A stretch of 23,665 nt of DNA, taken from the IMG/VR virus record IMGVR_UViG_3300020411_002657, positions 1-23,665 of that record. The stretch is one strand, 5' to 3'. This document shows, piece by piece, positions 1-7,013 of the stretch. This DNA is from a virus. The position numbers and the translations under genes were made by a program. The notes beneath the pieces were generated by a model that was not told the DNA's origin, ran no database searches, and was given only the letters and a program-made list of their open reading frames with translations. The first letter of the stretch is position 1, and each line of letters begins with the position of its first letter.

Positions 1-1197
1 ACCCCACACACTTCTTAGTGATAGGTTGAAAGCATAAGGTGATGCAGAGTCAACTGTATCAATCTCTGTCTTAACAGCAATATTTGATCCAACAGCATTA
101 CCCGAAGGTTCTGCTGACATTTGATAAGTGAATACATTACCAGATGCAGAGGTTACAGTAAATGAACCATTATAGATACCAGCATCCAATTCTGACTGAG
201 GTCCAGTTGATCCACTAACACCAGATACGTTAATGTTAACACCAACAGAGAATCCATGATCTCTTGGGTTATCGAATTCATCAACAGTAACAGCAGTTGC
301 AGTTTGACCGTTTCTTGTAATCTGTAGGACTCTATATTCATCAGAAATAGGACCAACAATTCTGTTTTCCTCAACCCTTGCCTGTATTTGGTCAGTTGAA
401 GGATCACCAGAAGTATCAGGAATTGTAGCAAACGCTTTAGATATCTTCTGATAATATATGTCTAAATCTGTTCTGTCTAGAATATTTGGAACAGCAGAAT
501 AATCTGCATTAGGAACCGTTCCAGCAGCAATAAGTTGTGATAATGTATTTAAACCATCAGCAAACTCAAAACATGTTAATCTATGATGTGAAAACTTAGG
601 TGGTAATGTCTCTACACTATCTGATTTGAAATATACACCTTCTTCTGCACCATCAAAGAATGAGAATTGCCAGAAATAAGTACCACCAGTTACTTTGAAG
701 ATTGCAGTTCTTGCTGGTACTTGTGCCTCTGTGTTTATACCTTTAGCAGGATATGTTGTAGGATATGGGACATACTTTGGAATTATTTTTGTTCTTCTAA
801 GATCACTACCAACAACAGAACAACCTCTAGGTACTATAACACCACCTTCAATCGAATTATATTTGTATAATACATTGTTAGGAGATGTTAAATCTAGGTT
901 AGAGTTTTCATCAATAGGTGCAACGTTTGTATAAAGAATATCTCCAGGTCTATTATCTATCTGATATTCAGCAGGATATAAGTAAATTGAAAATGCATCA
1001 AATTCGTCATTACTTAGACCAACACGATATGAGAAACGTGCCACCTCAAGGAAAGCACGTTGCAAACTCTTAAACGGACGTAATGCCGAGTTACCCCTAT
1101 TGTCAATAGCGTCTGACGCATCGAAATCATCAGGGTTTACGTAGATAATACGTCCAGTTCTGGACGTAATAATATTCTTTAACCTAGTTAGTGACAT
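1..1197 (-). CDS. Large virion structural protein, tail-fiber/tailspike type (partial, C-terminus outside window)
   Basis: The frame is open for 399 codons from an ATG at 1197 to the window edge, so only the N-terminal part is visible. It starts MSLTRLKNIITSRTGRIIYV and then has a stretch (about residues 30-56, with NRGNSALRPFKSLQRAF) that resembles the opening strand and helix of phage right-handed beta-helix tail proteins (G-n-G...PFkslq.A). I recognise this N-terminus as that of a large structural protein commonly found in T4-like cyanophages; its exact place in the virion is not known to me. An AGGA-type ribosome site lies upstream, and a late-promoter element (1223-1230) sits 26 bases before the start, suggesting its own transcription unit. 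The role is inferred from resemblance; the structural assignment is more certain than the fiber assignment. Confidence 0.8.
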   Translation of the reverse strand, partial: MSLTRLKNIITSRTGRIIYVNPDDFDASDAIDNRGNSALRPFKSLQRAFLEVARFSYRVGLSNDEFDAFSIYLYPAEYQIDNRPGDILYTNVAPIDENSNLDLTSPNNVLYKYNSIEGGVIVPRGCSVVGSDLRRTKIIPKYVPYPTTYPAKGINTEAQVPARTAIFKVTGGTYFWQFSFFDGAEEGVYFKSDSVETLPPKFSHHRLTCFEFADGLNTLSQLIAAGTVPNADYSAVPNILDRTDLDIYYQKISKAFATIPDTSGDPSTDQIQARVEENRIVGPISDEYRVLQITRNGQTATAVTVDEFDNPRDHGFSVGVNINVSGVSGSTGPQSELDAGIYNGSFTVTSASGNVFTYQMSAEPSGNAVGSNIAVKTEIDTVDSASPYAFNLSLRSVWG

Positions 1198-1222
1198 TAC
1201 TTATACGCTATTCCTATATGGT

Positions 1223-1230
1223 TATTTATT
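1223..1230 (-). promoter_or_regulatory. Candidate late promoter element (AATAAATA) for the 1197 gene
   Basis: The minus strand reads AATAAATA, close to the T4 late consensus TATAAATA, ending 26 bases before the ATG at 1197. It overlaps the TAA stop of the preceding gene (1229-1231), the same arrangement as at other operon junctions here. Confidence 0.55.
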
Positions 1231-2671
1231 AGATCGCTGCGAAGACTCTAGGACTAAATGAAGTTGAGTTGTCTTCAAAACCGATTAAGCTAAATGAGTT
1301 ATTAGCAGTAGTACTATTAATAACTATAGACTCACCAGGACCAACAACTAATGAAGTAATTCTATCTACTTCATTATTACCGTTGGAAACACCATTAACA
1401 ATATATTGCTGATCTTCAAGAGCTGTAACAGCAGTTAATTCAGAACTAACTGTACAAGTAGTTCTTGCTAATTGTTCATTTAGAGGTAAATCCTTAAATG
1501 TATCACTAGCAGCAAAATCTTGTGATCCTGGTCCCTTTGTTACATACAAAGTTGTTCCATCATACTCTTTAACATATCCATAAGGACCAGCAGTTTGACC
1601 AGTTACAGTAAATGTACTTCCTGATTGAGTAAATGAATCAGTATTATTGACCCAAGTTCCTGAAATATTATATGCGTTAAAAGTTAAATATGTAAAATTA
1701 CTAGACATAGTAATTTGTCTGTCAGCACCACCATAAACATTATTAGCAGCAGTACCTGTACCTCCATCATAGAAATACATAACTGTTAGGTTACTTCCCT
1801 GTGTCCAATCATATTGTACATAAGCACCACCTGATCCAGCAGTACCATTGGTAGTTTTACCAGTAGTATACTCAGTACCATCATCACCGTTACCAGCAAT
1901 ACCATCTGGTCCCCACTCTCCATTAGCAGTTGTAGATATCTTAAAATCCCTACCACTCATAGTTGCATCAGAAACATCAAATCTATATGTACGATCAGTA
2001 AATGCTTCTAAAGGATCTGCAAAGAATAAACTATATGTACCACCAGCAGTTGTAGTTGAAATTACAAAATCATTACTTGCAGTACCAATACCACCAGATG
2101 AAATAGTACCAGATGCACCACCAGCAGTTACAGAATCACCATCAGCAAATTCTGTACCAGATCCATTAAGAGTTGAAGGACCAATATAAATGATTGTTCC
2201 AACAACACCATAAATCAATGCAGTTGATGTATCACCACCAGTTCCCTTAGTAACTGTAGCACCTACAGCAAAAGTACCAGTAACAGATTCTAATGTTATT
2301 TGTCTTATTGATGCAACTTTAACAAACCAAGTAGTTATATCGGGTACATTAAATGATTCAAAAATCATACTCTTTTCAGAATCATCACTTGTAATTACAG
2401 TACCACCAGTCAAACCTGTTGTTGATGACATTGCATTATTAACAGTTACTTGATAACCAGTAATAATATCACCTTTATGCAACTTATAAGTTGATGCTGC
2501 TAATTGTAATTTTTGATCCCAACCTTTTATACCAACTTTATATGCAGATCCAGTTCCATCATTCGCTACAGTCAACACTGTGCTTGCAGATTTATCAACT
2601 GGAGCTGAATACAAAACTGTATTAGTATTTGCACCTGGTTTAGATTGTGCTAAAATTCCTTGATCTGCCAT
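1229..2671 (-). CDS. Virion structural protein, probable fiber/baseplate-associated (480 aa)
   Basis: A 480-residue protein very rich in Gly, Thr, Ser and Asn with short beta-type repeats (for example runs around GGASGTISSGGIGT and TTGLTGGTVITSDD), the composition of phage fiber and decoration proteins. The N-terminus (MADQGILAQSKPGANTNTVL) is a form I associate with conserved cyanophage structural proteins of unknown position. It follows the 439-aa structural gene by 9 bases and is probably cotranscribed with it from the promoter at 4028-4034. No enzymatic motif or signal peptide is visible. A more specific role, such as short tail fiber, whisker or neck, cannot be assigned from sequence. 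Confidence 0.75.
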   Translation of the reverse strand: MADQGILAQSKPGANTNTVLYSAPVDKSASTVLTVANDGTGSAYKVGIKGWDQKLQLAASTYKLHKGDIITGYQVTVNNAMSSTTGLTGGTVITSDDSEKSMIFESFNVPDITTWFVKVASIRQITLESVTGTFAVGATVTKGTGGDTSTALIYGVVGTIIYIGPSTLNGSGTEFADGDSVTAGGASGTISSGGIGTASNDFVISTTTAGGTYSLFFADPLEAFTDRTYRFDVSDATMSGRDFKISTTANGEWGPDGIAGNGDDGTEYTTGKTTNGTAGSGGAYVQYDWTQGSNLTVMYFYDGGTGTAANNVYGGADRQITMSSNFTYLTFNAYNISGTWVNNTDSFTQSGSTFTVTGQTAGPYGYVKEYDGTTLYVTKGPGSQDFAASDTFKDLPLNEQLARTTCTVSSELTAVTALEDQQYIVNGVSNGNNEVDRITSLVVGPGESIVINSTTANNSFSLIGFEDNSTSFSPRVFAAI

Positions 2672-2680
2672 AGCTATTAA

Positions 2681-4000
2681 TTAAAATCCTGCGTAGAAAA
2701 ATTGTTGTAGTCTTGTTCGTGAAGTTAGGTTTGCTGCAGCGAGACCAGCACCAAAGGTAACATCATCAACAGTGACGTTTTCGGTAGATAGTAGAGTAGC
2801 ATCAGCATCAGGGAATCTAATTACCCTATTAGCAGTGATGTTATCTACACTAACAGTAACTTCACCAGATGAACCAACTTGTCTAAATTTACCACCATAA
2901 ATGGTTTTATTTTTTAGATCTTGAGTTGCTAACTCAGTTACTATGGTGTTATTTGCACCATCATTATTTAGTATACCAGTTGGGGGAAACTGAATGGTCT
3001 CAATAGTTAAAGCATTACTATTTGATATATCAAATAAGAATCTCTTAGTAGGATCTGTAGTATCTGAAACAATCAAACCACCAACAGTCTTGTTAGTCAG
3101 AGTTTGAGTTGATTCTGTACCAACTAAAGTTAAACTTTGATCTGGAACAGTAAGAGTTCTATTTGCACTTAATGATGAAGTATTCCACTGAACCCAGTTG
3201 GTTGCATCATCAGCGTTAGCAGCAAATTTAGGTGTAACTAAAGTCTTATTAAGAACAGTCTGCTCTGCTTTAGTATCAAGTAAAGTTGATGAAGTAGCAG
3301 TAGGTTCGTTACCAGTTGTTACAGCACCAGCATCAGGTAAGAAATAAGATCTTCTAGTTCCTGACGTTGTTGGCCAGTTAATCTGGAAGATTGCTTCCTC
3401 AGTACCATCAACAAGAACAAAATTATCCTCATCAATAAGGATAGTTTTATTTGTTAATGTTTGAGTAGTATTATCACCAAGTAATGTTGTACCATTACCA
3501 ACAGTAATTTGAGGGAATGTCATTAATCTGGTAGCAGTACCAGTACCAACATTACCTACTTCAAATCTAACCTTTGGACCTTGAGAATCCTCTAATACAA
3601 ATGAAGAATCCTCAATCAAAAACTGACCTGTTATCTTAACAGATCCAGTACCCTTTGGAGCAAAAACTATATCCGTATTCTGTGCTACATCATCAACTGC
3701 TGTAACATACAATGAAGTACTATCATTACCATTATCAAGACGAGTGGCATATAATCCACCATCACCAAAAGCAACACCTATTTGATTATATGCATCTTGA
3801 TACAATCCAGTGTCTCTATCCAAATCAAAGCATAGACCAGGTTCCGCTTTAGTTCCTTGTCCTACACCCTTCATCAATTGATTAACTTTTGCTTTTCTGT
3901 TAGGAATCAATGGATCAGACACCACAACAGGTAAAATTGCTTCACCCGATAAGTTGGAGTCTGATATTGTTTCTAACTGCGATATCTTCTTAGTTGCCAC
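2681..4000 (-). CDS. Virion structural protein with repeated T-Q-T-L-T-N-K-T modules (439 aa)
   Basis: A 439-residue fiber-like protein starting at a GTG codon (4000) that gives the family-typical N-terminus MATKKISQLE. Four copies of a TQTLTNKT-type motif occur at residues 179-187, 246-254, 298-306 and 359-367. Each follows a strand containing R...(F/V)P and an L(L/V)-rich segment, so the protein looks built from about 52-67-residue modules. This motif is common in tail-fiber and baseplate-periphery proteins of marine myoviruses. A late-promoter element lies 28 bases before the start, inside the end of pyrE. A 6-codon frame beginning ATGATTATT overlaps the GTG but is probably meaningless. 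Structural role is well supported by composition; exact position in the particle is unknown. Confidence 0.75.
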   Translation of the reverse strand: MATKKISQLETISDSNLSGEAILPVVVSDPLIPNRKAKVNQLMKGVGQGTKAEPGLCFDLDRDTGLYQDAYNQIGVAFGDGGLYATRLDNGNDSTSLYVTAVDDVAQNTDIVFAPKGTGSVKITGQFLIEDSSFVLEDSQGPKVRFEVGNVGTGTATRLMTFPQITVGNGTTLLGDNTTQTLTNKTILIDEDNFVLVDGTEEAIFQINWPTTSGTRRSYFLPDAGAVTTGNEPTATSSTLLDTKAEQTVLNKTLVTPKFAANADDATNWVQWNTSSLSANRTLTVPDQSLTLVGTESTQTLTNKTVGGLIVSDTTDPTKRFLFDISNSNALTIETIQFPPTGILNNDGANNTIVTELATQDLKNKTIYGGKFRQVGSSGEVTVSVDNITANRVIRFPDADATLLSTENVTVDDVTFGAGLAAANLTSRTRLQQFFYAGF

Positions 4001-4026
4001 GAATAATCATACGTTTTGCTACAGTT

Positions 4027-4578
4027 CTATTTAGCAAGGTCAGCAATAGTGAATATACTCTTAAGTTTTATATTTGCTTCTTTCATAGCAACATCCGCTT
4101 CACCATCTACTTGCCTATCAACAATAGTAATAATTTGATTCACTTTATATCCAGCATCACGGAGTTTCTCTACTGCTTTAATAGCAGATCCACCTGTTGT
4201 AATAACATCCTCCAATACAGTTACCTCTGTATTTAAAGGTAATGCTGGTCCTTCTATCCATGCTTGAGTGCCATGACCTTTTGGTTCTTTACGAACAATT
4301 AAACCATCGACACCAGCAGTCATAGCAACACCTGCTACTAATGGATCAGCACCAAGAGTTAAACCACCTACTGCTAATGTAGAAGGAGATAACTCCTGTG
4401 CAAATAACTCGCTGATTATATTAAGACCTACACCAGATAAAGTAACTGGTTTACAATTTACATAATGCTCACTTTTTTTACCAGAAGAAAGAGTAAATTC
4501 TCCTTTACGATAACAATATGTTCTTAACAAACATAACAATTCTCCTCTAAGGTTTTCTTTCACTTCTTTAATGTTCAT
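4027..4578 (-). CDS. pyrE: Orotate phosphoribosyltransferase
   Basis: Converts orotate plus PRPP to orotidine 5'-phosphate in de novo pyrimidine synthesis. All family landmarks are present in 183 residues, a normal length: the N-terminal segment F-T-L-S-S-G-K-K-S-E-H-Y near residue 28; the mobile-loop motif RKEPKGHG at 96-103, with the Lys and His that contact pyrophosphate; and the PRPP-binding motif VTVLEDVITTGGS at 119-131, with the acidic pair E123-D124. It therefore looks enzymatically intact. Its ATG overlaps the TGA of the 50-aa gene before it (ATGA), implying translational coupling in an operon with a 2OG oxygenase. As a host-like metabolic gene between virion genes, it probably supports nucleotide supply for phage DNA synthesis; that purpose is inference. 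Confidence 0.95.
   Translation of the reverse strand: MNIKEVKENLRGELLCLLRTYCYRKGEFTLSSGKKSEHYVNCKPVTLSGVGLNIISELFAQELSPSTLAVGGLTLGADPLVAGVAMTAGVDGLIVRKEPKGHGTQAWIEGPALPLNTEVTVLEDVITTGGSAIKAVEKLRDAGYKVNQIITIVDRQVDGEADVAMKEANIKLKSIFTIADLAK
4028..4034 (-). promoter_or_regulatory. Candidate late promoter element (CTAAATA) for the 439-aa/480-aa structural operon
   Basis: CTAAATA on the minus strand, 28 bases before the GTG start at 4000 and overlapping the TAG stop of pyrE (4027-4029). Confidence 0.6.
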
Positions 4579-4727
4579 TTTTTAGTATGCTGTATGTCGT
4601 ATTCAATGGTAATTTTTTTAGAAGACCTACCATTACTAGCAAAGGTAGTAGATCTTGTCATAGTACCATCAAGTTCTGCAGTAATTGTTAATAACTCTGC
4701 TATTAACTCTCCTTCATTGTCTATCAT
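4575..4727 (-). CDS. Small conserved-looking protein (50 aa), function unknown
   Basis: A 50-residue frame (begins MIDNEGELIAELLTITAELD, ends HTKK). Its start overlaps the TGA of the upstream oxygenase gene as ATGA, and its own TGA overlaps the ATG of pyrE in the same way. Such perfect stop-start overlaps on both sides are strong evidence that it is translated. The acidic N-terminal half looks helical; the C-terminal half is Ser/Thr- and Lys-rich and may form a beta hairpin. No domain is recognised. The coupling suggests stoichiometric translation with its neighbours rather than any particular job. Confidence 0.75.
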   Translation of the reverse strand: MIDNEGELIAELLTITAELDGTMTRSTTFASNGRSSKKITIEYDIQHTKK

Positions 4728-5410
4728 CGGTTATCAAATAAAATGTTAAAGGACAAACTCATTCTATCATTATCACTTTCATTAGTACCAACCCCATGAT
4801 CCAAATATGCTGGAAATAAAAGAATCTTACCCTCTTGAGGTATTTGGCACTGCTTATATGCGTAATGATTAAAAGAAAAAGAAGTAACCATAGAGGGGGA
4901 AGGTGATTGAAAAAATAAATCACCAGTACCAGGATCACCTATTTTGTAATAGTATACACCAGATATATCACAATGTCCATGATTATGGATATGTGCATAA
5001 TCTCGATAATCAAACTTAGTCATCCATGAGCTTACTATTCTATAATTTAAAGGATCATTTGGATCATAATAACCACTTTCTTTAAATTCTATTGCGTCTA
5101 GATAATTTGCCACATGACGTTGAATTGTACTCATAAATGCAGTCATGTTATTATCAACTATAATATTAGTCTTAAAATTTGGTGCTGACAGTTTATGTGT
5201 CATACCAAAATTAGGATTATAATCGAAATTAACATTTTCTATTGCCTTATCACATTCTGATTGTACCTCTTCAAAATTTTCAACCATTGCAGCATACAAT
5301 GGAGTAGGAAAAAGATGATATAGTGCAGAATTTTTAGTAGGTCTCTTTACTGGTTGATGGAAATCCATAACCTCACGTTTGCTCCAATTTCTTTTGATCC
5401 ATGACATCAC
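4724..5410 (-). CDS. Putative 2OG-Fe(II) oxygenase (228 aa)
   Basis: Double-stranded beta-helix protein of the phage/marine 2OG-Fe(II) oxygenase type, which would use 2-oxoglutarate and O2 to hydroxylate an unknown substrate. The core begins with HIHNHGHCDISGVYYYK (residues 140-156), where His140, His142, His144, His146 and Asp148 supply the proximal metal-ligand candidates. The distal His205 lies in FPAYLDHGV and the 2-oxoglutarate-binding Arg216 in RMSLSFN. Aligned with its paralogues here, the shared pair is H142-x-H144, not a clear H-x-D, so which residues hold iron is uncertain. The start (MMSWIKRN) overlaps the end of the 63-aa gene by ATGA. Two adjacent Met codons make the exact start ambiguous by one residue. 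Confidence 0.85.
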   Translation of the reverse strand: MMSWIKRNWSKREVMDFHQPVKRPTKNSALYHLFPTPLYAAMVENFEEVQSECDKAIENVNFDYNPNFGMTHKLSAPNFKTNIIVDNNMTAFMSTIQRHVANYLDAIEFKESGYYDPNDPLNYRIVSSWMTKFDYRDYAHIHNHGHCDISGVYYYKIGDPGTGDLFFQSPSPSMVTSFSFNHYAYKQCQIPQEGKILLFPAYLDHGVGTNESDNDRMSLSFNILFDNR

Positions 5411-5598
5411 TCATCGATATTTGATTCTACCATATCGATTAAAGTAGATACTTCGCATAAACAATCAATTTTCATCATCATATCAGAAATATGCTTACTA
5501 ATGTAAGGTTTCTCACTTCTTGCTGCAAAAGCTAGTGCTTCTCTCAGTCTATCTTGTGCTTCTTGCAAAGCAGTTTCTACTTGTTTCGATAATGCCAT
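5407..5598 (-). CDS. Small helical protein (63 aa), function unknown
   Basis: A 63-residue protein predicted to be almost entirely alpha-helical with heptad-like spacing (VETALQEAQDRLREALAF, then IDCLCEVSTLIDMVE), so a coiled coil or helical hairpin is likely. Its stop overlaps the ATG of the following oxygenase (ATGA at 5407-5410), supporting real translation. It starts 5 bases after the stop of the 44-aa gene. I recognise no domain; proteins of this size and composition recur in cyanophage late operons. Confidence 0.75.
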   Translation of the reverse strand: MALSKQVETALQEAQDRLREALAFAARSEKPYISKHISDMMMKIDCLCEVSTLIDMVESNIDE

Positions 5599-5603
5599 AA
5601 TAA

Positions 5604-5738
5604 TTAATCAGTTGGTTTCTTCTTTTTGGTTAATTTCTTAATTTGTTTTGCGTAGAAAACATCTTTCTTAGTATACCAGTCTGGATGTTCTTTGGCAAGC
5701 TTTAATAATTTTTTAGCCGCTTTTCTGTCGGAAGTCAT
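5604..5738 (-). CDS. Small basic protein (44 aa), function unknown
   Basis: A 44-residue frame beginning MTSDRKAAKKLLKLAKEHPD and ending in a Lys-rich tail (KKLTKKKKPTD). It contains an amphipathic basic helix and a W-Y-T-K-K-x-D-V-x-Y-A-K-Q turn, and could bind nucleic acid or an acidic partner; that is a guess from charge only. It fills the space between the promoter at 5766-5772 and the 63-aa gene, with start 28 bases downstream of the promoter element. The basic composition, the fit in the operon and the lack of any other gene in this space support it. Confidence 0.75.
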   Translation of the reverse strand: MTSDRKAAKKLLKLAKEHPDWYTKKDVFYAKQIKKLTKKKKPTD

Positions 5739-5764
5739 ATTTCATTGTATTCTAGATATTTGAG

Positions 5765-6466
5765 CTATTTAGTATATTGATGATGGGATGCGGAAGCATC
5801 AGGATCAGGCACTAAATCTGCATTAAATGATATAGAAATCCTATCCTCATCTGTCTTATTAGGTTCTACATGATGTCTAAGATGTGCAGGAAAAAATAAC
5901 ATTGTCCCTTCTTTTGGTTCAATATAATATGCACCAAATTGCGAATATTTCTCTTTAAACTCATCAGTATAGTAAAATAATTCTTTCCATGAACTAAAAG
6001 AATTACCATTAGTAAAACAAAGTTCTCCACCTACAGGGTCTCCTATAGAATCAGCATATCCATCCACAGCATTAACACCAGAAAGTTTATTACTATGCTT
6101 AACTTCTGGTATTTTTAAATACAAAACACCTGACATGTGACATCCAGGATGATCATGTTGAACATTAAAATGATCCTTATTATTAATATTAAACCAACAT
6201 GCAGTCAAATATATGTTAACTCCTGGTTTTATAATAGAATTACTATTAAAATAATGACCTAAACTATTTAAAACTATATCTCTTACTGGATTTTCTTCTA
6301 GATAATATCCATCATTTGACTGCCAACCACCTCTATTAGTTCTATATACTTCTCCATTTGGATTATTTTTTCTTTCACTATAAACATAATCTATTACATT
6401 ATCCCTATTCTTTTCATACTCATATACTGGTATCTCATGTACTAGACTAGGAAACAGATGGAACAT
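5765..6466 (-). CDS. Putative 2OG-Fe(II) oxygenase (233 aa)
   Basis: A second, diverged member of the oxygenase family in this window. The N-terminus MFHLFPSLVHEIPVY has the 'LFP' opening shared with the 228-aa protein. The core has HDHPGCHMSGVLYLK (104-118) with H104-x-H106, a sheet with GGELCF, then FFPAHLRHHV with His198/His199, and Arg209 in RISISFN as the likely 2-oxoglutarate anchor. The region around H-x-H-P...SGV(L/Y)Y is the signature of the phage-type 2OG-Fe(II) oxygenases. The C-terminus carries an Asp/Ala/Ser/His-rich extension. Its start lies inside the end of the 46-aa basic gene (20-base overlap). The substrate is unknown; protein, DNA or small-molecule hydroxylation cannot be told apart. 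Confidence 0.85.
   Translation of the reverse strand: MFHLFPSLVHEIPVYEYEKNRDNVIDYVYSERKNNPNGEVYRTNRGGWQSNDGYYLEENPVRDIVLNSLGHYFNSNSIIKPGVNIYLTACWFNINNKDHFNVQHDHPGCHMSGVLYLKIPEVKHSNKLSGVNAVDGYADSIGDPVGGELCFTNGNSFSSWKELFYYTDEFKEKYSQFGAYYIEPKEGTMLFFPAHLRHHVEPNKTDEDRISISFNADLVPDPDASASHHQYTK
5766..5772 (-). promoter_or_regulatory. Candidate late promoter element (CTAAATA) for the 44-aa to pyrE operon
   Basis: CTAAATA followed by G on the minus strand. The TAG stop of the 233-aa oxygenase (5765-5767) is contained in the element. It lies 28 bases before the ATG at 5738. Confidence 0.6.
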
Positions 6467-6587
6467 TATGTAATCTCTTCAATAGTGTTTTAGTTCTTTT
6501 TTTAAGTTGACGCAATCGGGCAGAAGCAGCACGAGATTTAATATTCCGTCCTTGCTTTCTAGGAGTTTCATGGCTTTTGAGTCTCAT
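6447..6587 (-). CDS. Small strongly basic protein (46 aa), function unknown
   Basis: A 46-residue frame beginning MRLKSHETPRKQGRNIKSRA with about 15 Arg/Lys and few acidic residues, ending LKRLHNVPSVS. It overlaps the start of the 233-aa oxygenase by 20 bases. The best support is position: a CTAAATA late-promoter element lies 32 bases upstream, and without this gene the operon would have a 150-base leader. The charge suggests nucleic-acid or virion-interior binding, but that is inference only. An untranslated leader is the alternative. Confidence 0.6.
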   Translation of the reverse strand: MRLKSHETPRKQGRNIKSRAASARLRQLKKRTKTLLKRLHNVPSVS

Positions 6588-6618
6588 TGTTCTGCCCCAC
6601 TGCTCAACCAGTATAAGT

Positions 6619-6625
6619 TATTTAG
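6619..6625 (-). promoter_or_regulatory. Candidate late promoter element (CTAAATA) for the 46-aa/233-aa oxygenase operon
   Basis: CTAAATAA on the minus strand, containing the TAA stop of the 72-aa gene (6622-6624), 32 bases before the ATG at 6587. Confidence 0.55.
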
Positions 6626-6840
6626 TTAGCAGTGTCAAGAAGTTCTTTCTTAAATTCCTCAACTTGATCAATAACATCTTGATCTACAGGAGGACCAGAC
6701 TGTATTACTGGAGATAGTAAGCAGCAACTACCATCTTCTCTACGTATACGCCAAACAGTTCTATTTCTTTGAGTCATACTTAAAAGGAAAGGCAAATTAT
6801 TAACTGCCTCTTCTTCTGTTACATCTTGAATGTCAGTCAT
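6622..6840 (-). CDS. Small protein of unknown function (72 aa)
   Basis: A 72-residue acidic protein (MTDIQDVTEEEAVNNLPFLL at the start), with a central basic segment (RNRTVWRIRREDGSCCLLSP) and an acidic C-terminal helix (QDVIDQVEEFKKELLDTAN). The middle looks like a short beta hairpin. Its ATG overlaps the end of the 53-aa gene by 8 bases, so the two are probably translationally coupled behind gp5. No family is recognised. It may be virion-associated because of its operon, but nothing in the sequence proves it. Confidence 0.7.
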   Translation of the reverse strand: MTDIQDVTEEEAVNNLPFLLSMTQRNRTVWRIRREDGSCCLLSPVIQSGPPVDQDVIDQVEEFKKELLDTAN

Positions 6841-6994
6841 TGGTAAATTCCACGTTTAATTTTGCATCAGATAAAGCACCGACCATAGTCCATGCAGTTT
6901 CACCTGATACCATGTTTTCATCACAGAAATACTGAATAGTATCCTCAAGTATTTCCTTGAGTTCTACCAGTTGCTGTTGTCGTAGTTCATCCAT
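6833..6994 (-). CDS. Small protein of unknown function (53 aa)
   Basis: A 53-residue frame beginning MDELRQQQLVELKEILEDTI, followed by QYFCDENMVSGETAWTMV. The N-terminal half is a predicted charged helix. It begins 19 bases after the gp5 stop and its end overlaps the start of the 72-aa gene by 8 bases (ATGACTGA), so it belongs to the gp5 operon. Similar short proteins with a C-D-E-N-M-V-S-G-E segment are, as I recall, common in cyanophage genomes without known function. Confidence 0.75.
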   Translation of the reverse strand: MDELRQQQLVELKEILEDTIQYFCDENMVSGETAWTMVGALSDAKLNVEFTND

Positions 6995-7013
6995 AACGAT
7001 ATTATAGCATAGA

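Noticed and set aside
667-934. Plus-strand open frames opposite the first structural gene
   Set aside because: They lie entirely inside a clearly coding minus-strand gene, have Cys/Ser/Thr-biased low-sense translations and no ribosome site.
3982-4002. Six-codon ATG frame (M-I-I-R-G-N) overlapping the GTG start of the 439-aa gene
   Set aside because: No ribosome site and too short to judge; the GTG start yields the family-typical N-terminus, so I do not claim a leader peptide.
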